A stretch of DNA of 60,000 nt, taken from positions 512,769,034-512,829,033 of the forward strand of contig NC_081415.1 in the NCBI RefSeq assembly GCF_030272615.1, read 5' to 3'. The stretch comes from Cryptomeria japonica (taxonomy: Eukaryota > Streptophyta > Pinopsida > Cupressales > Cupressaceae). A program made the position numbers and the translations under genes. The notes below the pieces were generated by a model, which worked only from the letters and a program-made list of their open reading frames with translations, searched no databases and was not told the DNA's origin. The first letter of the stretch is position 1. Each line of letters begins with the position of its first letter. Positions 22,050-33,539 of the stretch are shown here, piece by piece.

Positions 22050-22990
22050 ATGGTCACATCTTTTGTGCAACCAAAGTCTTCTCATAAGTGGGCAAAACAA
22101 GTCCAACAAACATTGAAAGATTTAAGACCTGATGAAATAGGTAAAATAGGTACAAGAAGCTCTTACAAAGCAAGGCTTGAAGCTCAAACCAATAGTGCAG
22201 ATAACTTGGAGAGCATTGGTGAACTCAATATCATAATTGACTCTGAACCATCATCCTATAATGAAGCCAAAAATATTATAGTATGGAGGAAATCTATGCA
22301 AGATGAGTATGATGCTCTTTTGAAAAATGGCACATGGCAATTGGTTGATCCTCCACTTGGTTGTAAACCTATTGGCTGCAAGTGGATTTTTAGGAATAAA
22401 TATAAAGTAGATGGTACACTTGACAAACACAAAGCCCGACTTGTTGCCAAAGGTTAGGCTCAAAAGGAGGGCATAGATTATGATGAAACCTTTGCACCTA
22501 CAACAAAATGGACCACCATTTGTGTTTTGTTGGCCCTTGCAGCTCAATATGGGTGGAAAATTCACCAAATGGATGTTAAAACAACATTCTTAAATGGTGA
22601 TCTCAAAGAATCAGTTTATATGACTCAAACAGATGGGTATTCAGTCAATGGAAAAGAACATCAGGTATACAAGCTTGTCAAATCACTATATGGTTTGAAA
22701 CAAGCTCCTCGAGCCTGGTATGAAAAACTTACCAAGTATCTCTTAAAGTTGAATTTCCAGCATTTTGAATTTGATGATGCCACACTTTTTGTTAAAAAAA
22801 CTTGATAAGATTATTGTCTATCTTGTTGTTTATGTGGATGACTTATTTATCACTGGTCCTGATGAGAATAATATTCAAAATGTGAAAGAACAACTGAAGC
22901 AAGGTTTTGATATGACTAATGTTGGCCATCTTCATTACTATTTGGGTATTGAGGTAACTCAAACACCTCATTTTATTTTTATCACCCAAC
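22050..22990 (+). pseudogene. Copia reverse transcriptase (RVT_2)
   Basis: Starts with the linker and WQLVDPPLGCKPIGCKWIF, then YKVDGTLDKHKARLVAKG, a TAG, and AQKEGIDYDETFAPTTK. The block WKIHQMDVKTTFLNGDL carries the first catalytic Asp and SLYGLKQAPRAWYEKL follows. Near 22800 the frame slips by overlap into VYLVVYVDDLFITG, whose VDD (22834-22842) is the active-site pair. HLHYYLGIEV closes the domain. One stop and one frameshift break it. Confidence 0.92.
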
Positions 22991-23778
22991 AAAAATATAT
23001 TGGTGAACTTTTGCATAAGTTTGGCATGGCTGATTGTAAACCCCTTAGTACTCCTATGGAGCAAAATCTTAAGCTCTCTTCAGATGACCCTTCAGCATTG
23101 GTTGATGCAACTATCTATAGGAAACTTGTTGGTAGTTTGATTTATGCTACAACTACCTATCCAGATATTTCTTTTGTTGTTGAAGTTCTTTCAAGGTTTA
23201 TGCAACAACCTAGAGAAACTCATTGGTTAGCTGCCAAGCGCAATCTTTGCTATTTGCAAGGTACTCAACACTATGGGCTCAAATACTCCAAGACAAACCA
23301 ATTTTCTTTGGTTGGATATTCCAATTCTGATTATGTAGGTGATTCTCCAGATGGAAAATCTACATCCGGGTATTTAATGTATCTTTGATATGCTATCATC
23401 TCTTGGAGATCTAAAAAGCAATCTGTTCTAGCCACCTCTTCTTCTGGAGCTGAATATATGGCCGCCTTTGAAGCAACTCGAGAAATCTTATGGTTTCGAA
23501 GAATTCTTGAAGACTTGCAGACACCACATATTTCATCAACTCCACTCTTCATTCACAATCAATCTGCTATCAAAATGGCTAAAAATCTAGTATTTCATGA
23601 TCGTACCAAGCACATCAATATAAAGTTTCATTTGATTCGGCATTATGTGAAAGATGGCACCATATACCTTAAATATTGCCCCAATGCAGATCAACCAGCA
23701 GATATTCTTACCAAGGCTTTGGGCAGAGAAAAGTTTGAGAAGCTCAGAGAAATGCTCGGCTTAACCCCTTCAGTTTAA
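22990..23778 (+). pseudogene. Copia RNase H and C-terminus
   Basis: After the RT the frame keeps YRKLVGSLIYATTTYPDISF and the RNase H blocks SNSDYVGDSPDGKSTSGYLM (catalytic Asp; family usually has DAD or DSD). After a TGA it continues WRSKKQSVLATSSSGAEYMA (catalytic Glu). The end has KHINIKFHLIRHYVKDGTI and DQPADILTKALGREKFEKL, the standard Copia tail before the purine tract. Confidence 0.9.
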
Positions 23779-23786
23779 GGGGGGGA
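23777..23786 (+). other. Copia polypurine tract
   Basis: AAGGGGGGGA lies directly before the 3' LTR, the expected primer for plus-strand DNA. Confidence 0.92.
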
Positions 23787-24047
23787 TGTTAATATCTCTT
23801 CACGGGTTTAGTTTTATTTAGATTAATTTTTCATTAGTTTATTTATGAGGTTTTTCTATTCCGGTAGTTTTGTATAACAGTTTACAACTATTTTTACCTC
23901 CTCTTGATATCTGCTTGTTTATTTTATTTTGAATGTACAATTTTTTTATTTGAATACAACTTATATTTAGATTGTCATTCTTTCCATTCTTTTTTCTATC
24001 TGTCGCTAACAGAGATTCCAGATTGTTATTTTCTGCCTAGGCTAACA
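23787..24047 (+). repeat. Copia 3' LTR
   Basis: 261 bp, the same length as the 5' LTR, starting TGTTAATATCTCTTCACGGG and ending CTAGGCTAACA. By eye about 22 positions differ from the 5' LTR, about 17 of them transitions. Confidence 0.95.
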
Positions 24048-24052
24048 AGAAA
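24048..24052. repeat. Target-site duplication, right copy (AGAAA)
   Basis: Matches the left copy at 19109-19113. Confidence 0.93.
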
Positions 24053-24778
24053 GACTTATGACTGATATACTTTTATTTTAAAACCAAATACCTTTGTGGG
24101 TTTTGAAGGATCTCCTTAAATTCCAGACAGATTCTGCAGAAGCCGCAAAATAAAAAGTAGAACACTTAATGAGCATGCTACTTTGGCGCGGAACCCGACA
24201 TGAAATTTTCATGTGGAAAGCTAGAGTTTCTTATAACATGTATTATGAGAATCATGTCCTCGAAGTAGTCTACCGCTCCATGGTGGGCAGGGATGTTGAG
24301 GAACTGCTAGACTCGCTGCCTGCATCTCGCAATCACATGCAGATCTACTTGGAGAAATGCTTTGGTTCAATGAAATCCATTTGTAGATGTTGGTATAATC
24401 TTTGTTTTCTCAATTCCTCCTCAAATAAGAGACTTGGCAACGTGGTCGATATGGTGTATCTAAGCTCCCAGTGGAGTGGAACTCGTGCGCGGAGGAGTGA
24501 AGATCCAGCCAATTCTCTTTGAAAATATAAAAAGGGCAGTCTCGCAAGATCCAACAAGATTGATGGATTATTCTTCAACCATTCGATGGATAAGATTTTA
24601 TGAGAAAACATCAACGTTGTACTTACCACAAATCAGGGTCACGTCGAAGTTACATAGATTGATAGAAATCATTATTGCCATGGAAGTGGGTAGTGAAGGG
24701 TATGGTACAAAGCCAATGAGTCAGCTTGCATTGCTTATTGAAGAGCTGATAGGGGAGAAGGGGATAAGTAGTCATTAG
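24053..24778 (+). pseudogene. DUF247 protein, middle and C-terminal part (after Copia insertion)
   Basis: With one AGAAA and the Copia element left out, the reading frame runs straight on: NSMR on the left joins to a segment reading RLMTDILLF, then a TAA, then NQIPLWVLKDLLKF. This is the family's DxLLLENQIPxxVLxxL block. From 24169 comes a less typical part (VYRSMVGRDVEELLDSL), then frames with GVKIQPILFENI and TLYLPQIRVTSKLHRLIEII, which match the family's AGVKF... and LxLPxLxVDDxTExLxxNLI blocks. The final family part, the glycine-rich LLGS block and the membrane anchor, is missing, so the gene is truncated at its 3' end. Confidence 0.85.
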
Positions 24779-25124
24779 GACTAACTTTGTCAATATGTAG
24801 CCTACATGGAATATCATAAGACCTTCACTTTTTTTAGAAATGTAAAATGGACACTTAACTATCTACAACTAAGTTTTGAAGGCATGACTCATCATGCAAC
24901 TCGTCAAAATAACACATATACTGCAAATTGTCAAAAAAATGACTTTATAAAGATTCGACAAAAACTTAATCTAAAAATATCTAGTAATTGAAAAAAAATA
25001 TATCATTTCTTGTTAATAAAATATCATATTTTTATTTAGAGTATAACTTATTTGCAACATAAATGGACCAAATACATATTAGTAACCATAAATAATTGTT
25101 ATATCTAACCTAATCCAACGTAAA
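24779..25124. other. AT-rich, no gene recognised
   Basis: A 61-residue open stretch at 24806-24991 has no domain and is probably chance. Confidence 0.5.
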
Positions 25125-25272
25125 CTAGCCTATATATAGAAATATATATAAAAAAAGCTGAGAGATATCGAGGCTCTCATTCATTAATTTATTAATTGAG
25201 AGTAAAATTTTGAAATGAAAGCCTCGATATCTGTCAACTTTTTTTATATATATTTCTATATATATAGGCTAG
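25125..25272. mobile_element. Foldback/MITE-like inverted repeat, arms about 51 bp
   Basis: The left arm 25125-25175 begins CTAGCCTATATATAGAAAT and ends GATATCGAGGCT. The right arm 25220-25272 begins AGCCTCGATATC and ends TATATATAGGCTAG. Arms match except for a few positions and surround a 44 nt centre. The centre itself contains a weaker palindrome (CTCATTCATTAA...TTGAG). The size and form suit a foldback or non-autonomous DNA element. I see no certain target duplication. Confidence 0.7.
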
Positions 25273-25391
25273 TAGCATTTGCAAGCCCAATTGTAAAGAA
25301 ATTAAATTATAAAATACATATTAATTTACTTTATTTTCAAGCAATAAAATTAAGTTTTTGAAATAATAGAAAAATTAAAGTTTCGATATCT

Positions 25392-26159
<768 letters not shown>

Positions 26160-26460
26160 TAATAACAAAGAAACATAAACATATAAAGTGGAAGAAAATA
26201 TTAATGATTTATTTTGAAAACCTCAATCTCTCACTAATAACATATACAATGAAATTTTCATAATATATTCCAATTTTCAAAATATAAAGTACAAATATTT
26301 TGATGCATGCATATGATAAAGGTTATCATATTAACATTCTCATCAAATAATAAAACCCCAATTTACTCTACCTTGTAAACTGAATTTTTTGAGTGTGATA
26401 TAAAATTTACAGAAAATACGCTAGAAATAGACAAACCAAATATATTTTGAACTTTTTTAA
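26160..26460 (+). repeat. Direct repeat flanking the F-box gene, left copy
   Basis: Shares an ordered set of words with 28240-28510: GTGGAAGAAAATATTRATG, ACAATGRAATTTT, TTGCATGCAT or GATGCATGCAT, AACATTCTC or ACATTCTTC, and CCCAATTTA. It is clearly related but diverged. It lies in the 3' flank of the minus-strand F-box gene. Confidence 0.7.
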
Positions 26461-26648
26461 AATCCTTGTCTGAATCATCAAATATTTACTATTTATAAAT
26501 GAATATGAAACATCTAATAAAAACATATGTAAAAGTATATTTGAAATTAAATAAAGTCAATTGCAATATAATTGTCATTCCACATGAAAAATATAAAGTT
26601 TAATAAGTGATTATGGCTTTTACATTTTCATACAATGTAGTGGATAAA

Positions 26649-27835
26649 TTATTGTGGCCACCATATATTCATATAATCTAAAGGCATGCAAAACAATGGT
26701 ATATAATTTCCATACTTATTGGTTTCAATAAGAAGTTGTGGATCAAACTTTTCTAATTCAATGGACTGTTGTATTTTGCCTTCAATATTGTATAATGATA
26801 CTTTCTCTCCCACAATTAATATGCATCCATTATTATTTACTGCTATCCTATAAATTCTCTTAGGTAAATCAATGTGAAAAAGAGACCATTTATATGTTTC
26901 TTCACCTTCTTCATTATCTATTTCTAATTTCCACATTTGATGATATTCTTTGTCAACCAACACGATGCAACTGTCACATCTAGCTATTTCCCAAGACATA
27001 GTAAAACTCTTCCAGTGAATCATAACATCAAAATAATTTTCGTAAACTTTTGTTTGTACTTCATGAGAGTCAAATTCTGCAATTGGTGCATAATTTCTAG
27101 AAGTATCTGTTGGTGATGGAATTATCATCCAAGTTAATGTAGTGTAGTTGAATTCAACAATCTCGTCGTTGTTTATATGATTCTCATCTAGTAAAATCTT
27201 CCCTTACAACAAAAACCTCTTCCTAATGGATAGTATGAATTTTCAACATATATTTGATTCCATGAATCTGATTTTGACTCATAAATTTCAATATAGCATC
27301 GACCATTGTAGTTCTTATAGTATTGTCCAAGCAAGATTATTAGTTGATTAGTGGAGAAGACATAACTTGTCGCCATAAAATCAGTACATATTGTTGTTGC
27401 GATATCTCTTATAGAAGAGAGTTCAATCCAAGATGGAGTACTTGCATTTGATTTGTCATATATGTAGAAATTGAAATCAAAATCTTTTATCCATTTTGAG
27501 CAACAATACATATTATTGGATATCATCTCTATGCATTTGTAATACTTTGGGAATTTTGTTGCAGGTACCCTATAGAAATCTACATCACCTTCCATGACCC
27601 ATGATTTTATCCTTGTTGATTCAAATAGAAAAAAGTGCAATAAGAAATTACTTTTTGGAGCAGAATTTTCTGAAAATATGTTTCCCAAAGTATCAGGTTT
27701 TGAAAGGATGTCTTTCCAACTCTTACATACCAATTTCATTCTTGACAAATGTCTGGTAGACAATTTTCTTATAATCATTAACAACAACTATCCTAGTAGG
27801 TCTTCCCACATGCTTTTGGGTTTTTTATCCTCCAT
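26649..27835 (-). pseudogene. F-box protein, plant type, one in-frame stop and one frameshift
   Basis: F-box proteins bring substrates to SCF ubiquitin ligases. On - the ATG at 27835 starts MEDKKPKSMWEDLLG, followed by TAG and then LLMIIRKLSTRHLSRMKLVC and KSWKDILSKP. This is a full F-box (Leu-rich, then V-C-K-S-W) with one residue replaced by a stop. The C-terminal part looks like the plant F-box beta-propeller type, with repeated W and hydrophobic strands (SWNQIYVEN, RGFCCKGRFY; later TWMIIPSPTD, GCILIVGEKVSLYN). A frameshift lies at about 27190-27200, where the RGFCCKGRFY frame gives way to one reading DENHINNDEIVEF. Two defects suggest a pseudogene; sequence errors or an intron at the second one are the alternatives. 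Confidence 0.82.
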
Positions 27836-28239
27836 CAAACCTGCAACATGTTAACATATTCAAATGTTGTACAATATTTTTCTCAAAAATATAGAAAACA
27901 TGATGGTTAGAGAACTTCAATTTTAATGGATGATATAAAAATTAAGATTAAAGTTAGATGAGTGGTAATTTCAATGTTTAATTTTTTAAAGTTAGATTGG
28001 TGGTACTTTCAATGTTCAATTACACGTATAGTTTTTAATGTTATATGATTACAATATTTGTGGGTTTGAATAATAATTTATGGATCAAAGTATGTAAATA
28101 TTTTATAATTTTTATAAAATATTTATGAAAATATATCAAATGAAGTTGCTTCTAAATGTTGTAGTTTTTTTACCTCAGCGTTTTATTTTTCACTAATTAG
28201 TATTATTTTTTATGTAATGCTCTTTATATGAATTTACAT
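27836..28239. other. AT-rich, no gene recognised
   Basis: This is the 5' flank of the F-box gene. A GTTAGAT.GGTGGTA.TTTCAATGTT word occurs twice (about 27953 and 27990), a small duplication. I see no promoter element I would trust. Confidence 0.5.
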
Positions 28240-28510
28240 ATTGAGGAAACAAACATACAGAGTGGAAGAAAATATTGATGCAGCACTTTATAAATCACAA
28301 CCTCTTAGTAAGGACTCATACAATGGAATTTTGAAATTGTATTGTATTTTTTAAAATAAAAAGTGAAAAAATATTGTTGCATGCATTAGATAATGGCTAG
28401 CATATTTACATTCTTCTACGATATTAAATCCCAATTTATTATAACCTTTAAACTTTATTTCTTGAATACTATCAAAAGTTAAAAATAATACCTCTCAAAT
28501 AGATCGTTGA
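28240..28510 (+). repeat. Direct repeat flanking the F-box gene, right copy
   Basis: Diverged copy of 26160-26460, between the F-box gene and the Helitron. It may be the 3' flank of a former second F-box copy whose body is gone. Confidence 0.68.
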
Positions 28511-28780
28511 AATAAATAGTGTTTTAATTTTAAGATGAGATAAGTATTGAATAAGAAAAATTGAAGAAGTCAATTTTTTTTAAAATTCAACTAAAAGTAA
28601 TGAGAACTTAAATCCTGCTTTTGGTAATTTATTCTATTTAAAGCCACTAACATTTGTAGTCTAGATAGCATTTATCGGAATCAAATCTTCAGTTGTAGGA
28701 TCGATGATGTCAAACCAATATAGGTGCTCAAAGGTGCGTCGGTGGAGATGCCAGGTGCCAATGTCTTCATTTATTTTTGG
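28511..28780. other. AT-rich sequence at the 3' side of the Helitron coding region
   Basis: No domain seen. On -, a Pif1-type helicase would be expected from about here on, but none is present. Confidence 0.5.
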
Positions 28781-29791
28781 CTAGAATTTGCAAATTGTTT
28801 GTGTACATGTTGGAATTTTCTCTTTGACAATCTTAGGTATGTGTTCATAATATGGTATATTTAAAAAAACTTCTTGTGGGCTCCATCTATCTATGAGATT
28901 TTGATTCCATATACTGTCCGATTGTGATGCAAATTGCATATGAAATAGTTGTCCATGATAGTGTAGGTTTGATAGGCCAATAGTACTCATCTGTGGTCCT
29001 CTAAGCATTATTGTTAAATACAGTAGCCCATTTTCTTGGAATATAGTTTGATAATCGATTTCTGGTCTCATTGGAGGTGACTCAAACCAAACCTCTCCTA
29101 GAACAAATTGTACTTCTGTTGGATCACAATGTTCACAACTAATTAATTTTGTGATTTCAGGATCTCTGTAGAACTCATGGAGTTTCTAAGAGCTGGTGGT
29201 TGAAAAGTAATTAAGCCTCTCTCTTGTAGGAATCTTTTGGAAGACAAAAAGGTAGTTCTTTCTACATTATGGATCATTTGAAGATCATTATGTTCAAACA
29301 TGTGATCAACAGTAATGGTCAAGATTTATCATTTTAATCTAGAAATGATTTCCCATTTATGCTCTATAGGGTTTCCATGAACAAATTCATTTTCTTTAGT
29401 TTCTGAATCACTACTATTCTCATTATTTTCTGCATTATATGTTCACTCCACATGCCATGGATTATAATTAAATGTCTCCCAATTTGATATTATAGAGTTA
29501 TTGTCATCATTAATATCTATTCTTATGTCATGGAAAGGTTTGTAGAGTAATAATTCTGAAAAATAAAAATCAAAATTTTTTCCTGCCTCACGTGGAGGCA
29601 TGGAAAAAAATCTTGGAAACACTCTAACTATTGCTGCATTTTTCTTGGCTTGCCATTTGATATCACTTTTTCATCTATTATTATAAATCTATGATCTAGT
29701 TGCATCAATCATTGTGATAGCTTCCATAGACAATGGCCTTGTTCTATATCCATCGATGAATGATTTTGTTTGTTCTTGATTTTCCTCTCCA
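28781..29791 (-). pseudogene. Helitron region between Rep and the absent helicase
   Basis: On - near 29560-29700 decayed pieces read AAIVRVFPRF and FYFSELLLYKPFHDI, the usual block before the helicase (family: LLLYxPFRD). The frame 28781-29071 (MRPEIDYQTIFQENGLLYLT...) continues in a part I do not recognise. No Walker A motif is seen here. Confidence 0.6.
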
Positions 29792-30512
29792 TCATTTATA
29801 GCCACATGAGACATTCAGATTAACAAACCGTCTACTGCTTTCAATGAGTGGAAGTTCTAACAACATGTGAGATGTTTCTTGAGCTCCAATATCTCTCTCA
29901 ATAATAGTTTCATTTAGAAGTTTCCTATATTCTTTTGCTGCAAGATCATCTGGGTTCTCAATATTTGCAAGATGCATCAACATTTGATGGTAGGTTTCTG
30001 AGCTTTTCTCTACTTTTGTTGCATACTTTAAAATATATTTTATCACATCATGTTTTGAGAGAACAGGTTGCCAGTCTATGTTGGCTCTCCATAATTTCAA
30101 TATATAAGGATTATGTGAATTGTCAGTATCATCATTCCTTGCTGGATCAATTTTTTTTTCATCGGTATCTTTATCCTCATATAATTTTGAACCATGCAAA
30201 TTTAAATTCCAAGGATCATTGTATCTACAATTTATATAAAAAAAATTTATTCAGCATTGTTGCAATATTATACTTACTCTTTATAAATAGAATTTAATTT
30301 TTTTAAAGTTCATACCTGCAAACCATGCTTATTGTATGTCTTTGTACAATGTTTAAGGTTTCTTCATAATCTTGATCTATATCCATTTGAATAAGTTGTC
30401 TTGTATTTTTTAAGCATGGATGTAGAGAAAAATTTGGAAATGTCCACAATAACAAATAATAATGTATTAATTGGCTATTCGCACAGGTGTTTACATTTGT
30501 GATGTAGAACAA
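29792..30512 (-). pseudogene. Helitron Rep catalytic tyrosine region
   Basis: Frame 29792-30199 contains LWRANIDWQPVLSKHDVIKY followed by ILKYATK. The Y-x-x-K-Y pattern (codons at about 30035 and 30023) matches the two-tyrosine active site of Helitron Rep. LLELPLIESSRRFVNLNVS follows, also conserved. The frame 30303-30512 upstream supplies a linking region (SNFSLHPCLKN, ETLNIVQRHTISMVC). Confidence 0.85.
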
Positions 30513-31300
30513 AAAATTTCATTGTTCATCATAATTATACCTGTACATTTCATTGATGAAGATCAACTCTTGGATTCTATGCATGAACTATGGAATGAAA
30601 ATATTTTGTGCAGTTTTTACTTCTTGTTCATTAGACCAATCTATATTATCCATATTTGGTGCTCCATGTATCCATAAGAATCCATGAACATGTGGTGATC
30701 CCCTCTATTGCCACTCATATCTGCACCAATAGTCTTTAACATTGAAGCCCTTTTCTAATATTTCTTTTCTAAAGTTTGAATGTCTAAAATGCATATAGTG
30801 GGCAACTATGTGAGGGTAGTTGTTAACATTTTGTTTCCTCCATATTTGAGATTCACGTGGATTACTTGGTGTTGTTCCCGACATTAATGCATGTAAATCT
30901 GGCCAATACAAATCAGCTGCACTTAGTGTGAAGAAAATTGTTGGTGTTCCTATTTGATGTAGCATGTCAGATAGTTCTACTATGCATTTTGACCAATATG
31001 ACCTGGTTCCTCTTAATGTTGTCCCAAATCACATCAACTTATCAGCCAGGTGTGAGGTTGGCAACTTCTCCATGTGCTCATGTAATTCATTTATGGTGAT
31101 GGGCAAATCTTGAAAGTTTCTTTTTGCAAAAATTGCACTTGAACTGTGTGCTCGATGTCTCATTATCATGTTCATCATGTAGTACCTAAATCTTGGGTGT
31201 TTGCCAAAATGGGGAACCCTATACCGGAGCAAATGCTTAACAAATTCATGGAGATGAACTCATCTTATTCGTGGTTCTAACCAGTCACATCTACCATCAA
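30513..31300 (-). pseudogene. Helitron_like_N domain with HUH motif
   Basis: On - this starts in 31029-31232 (VPHFGKHPRFRYYMMNMIMR) and goes on through LRGTRSYWSKC to MLHQIGTPTIFFTLSAADLY and WPDLHALM (30870-30965), the best conserved Helitron Rep stretch. After a stop the frame reads RGSPHVHGFLWIHGAPN. H-V-H at 30684-30692 is the HUH metal-binding pair of rolling-circle endonucleases. These residues would position the metal for single-strand cleavage. Confidence 0.87.
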
Positions 31301-31388
31301 TAAATAGTGTTGGGAATGCCATGTCAAGTAATCCTGATGTGACATATTCATTAATTGGAGACACACCAATTGCAGGCCAATCAATCAT

Positions 31389-32063
31389 TCACAAAGGATC
31401 TTCGTGTGGGTTATTAATCCATGCATGGATTAATTCCATTTCTTTTTGCACATTAGGTGGTCTTGAAGCCATCGAAGTATTGTGATCTATTATGTTTCTT
31501 TCATCTATCTCCATAATCAAACTAACAAATATTATTTGATTTGAACCAGAATCAAATTCCATATTAACTGTTTTCATTTGCTTGAATATGTTGTGCTCAC
31601 AATCTCTTTCCACATCATTTAGGGTGTTAACATCAATTGTGACATTAGAGTAGAACTTATCATTTTCAACTTTGTATTGTAGTGCTTTGTACACATGATC
31701 TCTATTCACTGTAAAATTATAGTTTGTGCCTTTTTTATCTATTCTACAAACAATAATTATTGGAAACTCTTTGATTGAATGAGGAAGAACTTTTGAATTT
31801 TGTTGAATATTCTATGGAAAACTTATCATGTGACCTTTGTATTTATATTGACCACCTGTTGCATGTGTAACTTGTAAAATTGGATTTACTCGAGCAATCA
31901 ACATTTCTTCTACCTGCGTTAGATTAGCAAGTTCTCTGGGTTGTGGCCCTGGGTCCATGTTATTTGAAGAAGAAAATCTGTTGTTTCCTTTTTCTTGCCA
32001 ACGCCTATTACAAACAGGACCTTCTGATGTGCATATGACTTTGGTAACATTCTTGGCATACAT
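31389..32063 (-). pseudogene. Helitron conserved region upstream of Rep (DUF6570-like)
   Basis: The frame 31812-32063 begins at MYAKNVTKVICTSEGPVC and contains NNMDPGPQPRELANLTQVEE followed by MLIARVNPILQV and YKGHMISFP, a block shared by many Helitron Reps and, from memory, called DUF6570. It continues in the frame 31389-31709 (NRDHVYKALQYKVENDKFYS). Between them, near 31720-31810, the linking sequence is read in another frame. Confidence 0.75.
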
Positions 32064-32219
32064 AACACATTGTTGGACAAAGAAAGCTATCTATTCGGTT
32101 TCAAAAAATTACTTGCAGATTTCTAAAATCATTTTGAAGCATTCCACTATGATTTTCTACATTGTTTTCCATTCTTTCATATAAGTTATCATGTTGTACA
32201 TATGGACTATTTTCAGGCA

Positions 32220-32700
32220 CATACTCATTTGTCGATGATTGTTCTGTAATTCCTTGTCGTCTATTTGTACTAAAATTTTCTTCTTCTCGATGTTCATTTT
32301 CTAATTCTTGTATTTTTATCTCTCCTCTTCTTCTACCATATCTTTGTCTGTCTACATTATTACGTATTCGTAGAAATTCTTACCTTTGATTATATGTCTT
32401 CTCCTCTCTATATTCTCTTTGTTGTTGTCTTCTTCTTGTTGATTATTTTCTATTTGATAAAGACATAATTGTTGTGAATTACGTTGAGAATCCCTTCTTC
32501 TTATATTTTCTTCTCCTATAATTTGATTTTCTAATTGTTGTTTTGTTATCTGTGCTCTTCTTCTACTATAATTTTGTCTATTTGCTTCATTACTATGTAC
32601 ATGTTTCTCTTCACTTTGAAAATTTTCCACATGTTCTCGTTTCCTTCTTTGATATTCTCTTTGATATGTCCTGTTATATTCCCTACGTCTTCTGTCTATT
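32220..32700 (-). pseudogene. Helitron N-terminal charged region with an internal duplication
   Basis: On - the stretch at 32352-32630 reads QNYSRRRAQITKQQLENQI then REE- and RRR-rich segments. A second, diverged copy of the same pattern lies at about 32220-32360: words such as TTTTCTAATTSTTG, CTTCTTCTACYATA and TTTTGTCTATTTG on + recur in order at a spacing of about 230 bp. Such Arg/Glu/Gln-rich N-termini vary freely between Helitrons. No function can be assigned. Confidence 0.6.
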
Positions 32701-33376
32701 TTAATTACTGTATATGAATTTTATTAATTAAACTAAAGTTGCATATGTTAATTTTTACATATGACAAGTTATTTGTATGAGATGCATACATTGAGTTTTT
32801 TTCCATTTAAGAAAACATAAGAAACAATTCAAACTTTAAGTTGCGCTCAATTTGTTATATAAACTTTTTGATAAAATAAATATGCATGATTATTATTAAT
32901 TGGATTTACTCTTATTTATGTAATTATAAATGCAATATAAATGACAAAGTAGACGGAAATTTACATTCAATCATGTGATCATATATAACAATTACATAGA
33001 TCAATTAATTACATAAACTAGAATGTGGTAACCATATTCTTTGTACAATTGATCAAAGAATAAAAGAGTGAATTCTTTGATTGAAATATTTATACTTTTT
33101 CAAAATTTACTAACATTTTGATTGATACATGTTAGATGTGTTACATAGCATCAATGTTTATGTCTCCACTGGATATTGGTGAACAAATATATCTATAGCT
33201 TTGTTTATTTCATTTTCATCTAGTCCCAATTTGTACTTCATTTTCACTTATACAAAAAGAACAATTCTCTTAATCTTCAGCTGTATTCAAGTAATTTGAG
33301 TAGAGTCTTCTTCAAATTGACCAATTTTAGTCTTCTTACTCATCATGTTGGTCGAACCATCAAGAACTTTCTAGAA
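32701..33376. other. AT-rich, no gene recognised
   Basis: This should contain the 5' end of the minus-strand Helitron. I could not fix a TC terminus. No coding seen. Confidence 0.45.
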
Positions 33377-33448
33377 AGTTGCAATCAAGATCTTCGACAA
33401 ACTTTTCTATCTAGTTGCAATCAAGATCTTCGACAAACTTTTCTATCT
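33377..33448 (+). repeat. Exact 36 bp tandem duplication
   Basis: The 36 bp unit beginning AGTTGCAATCAAGATCTTCG occurs twice in succession (33377 and 33413). Confidence 0.92.
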
Positions 33449-33539
33449 TTCTCAAATACAAATTGATAGATTCTTTCAATCTATTCAATCTATTCAAAAT
33501 TTTTTTGGATCTATTTGTTTTGCATTCCAACCATCTAGC

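Larger units (their letters stand above)
19114..24047 (+). mobile_element. Ty1/Copia LTR retrotransposon, complete in structure, coding decayed
   Basis: All structural parts are visible: two 261 bp LTRs with TGTTA...TAACA ends, a 5 bp target duplication, a tRNA-Met primer site, gag, protease, integrase, RT and RNase H in Copia order, and a purine tract. The polyprotein is cut by stops and frameshifts at many points, so it is not autonomous now. It sits inside the DUF247 frame on the same strand. By eye the LTRs differ at about 22 of 261 positions, mostly transitions. Confidence 0.95.
28781..32700 (-). mobile_element. Helitron (rolling-circle transposon) Rep region, decayed, helicase missing
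   Basis: On - the conserved pieces follow Helitron order: a charged N-terminus, a LANLTQVEEMLIARVNP block, the Helitron_like_N region, an HUH motif and a YxxKY motif, then the region before the helicase. Every piece is in a separate short frame with stops between. The Pif1-like helicase half is not seen. I could not set the TC and CTRR ends by eye. Confidence 0.88.

Noticed and set aside
32352-32717. Plus-strand open stretches over the Helitron N-terminus
   Set aside because: They are leucine/serine/phenylalanine-rich complements of the charged minus-strand frame.
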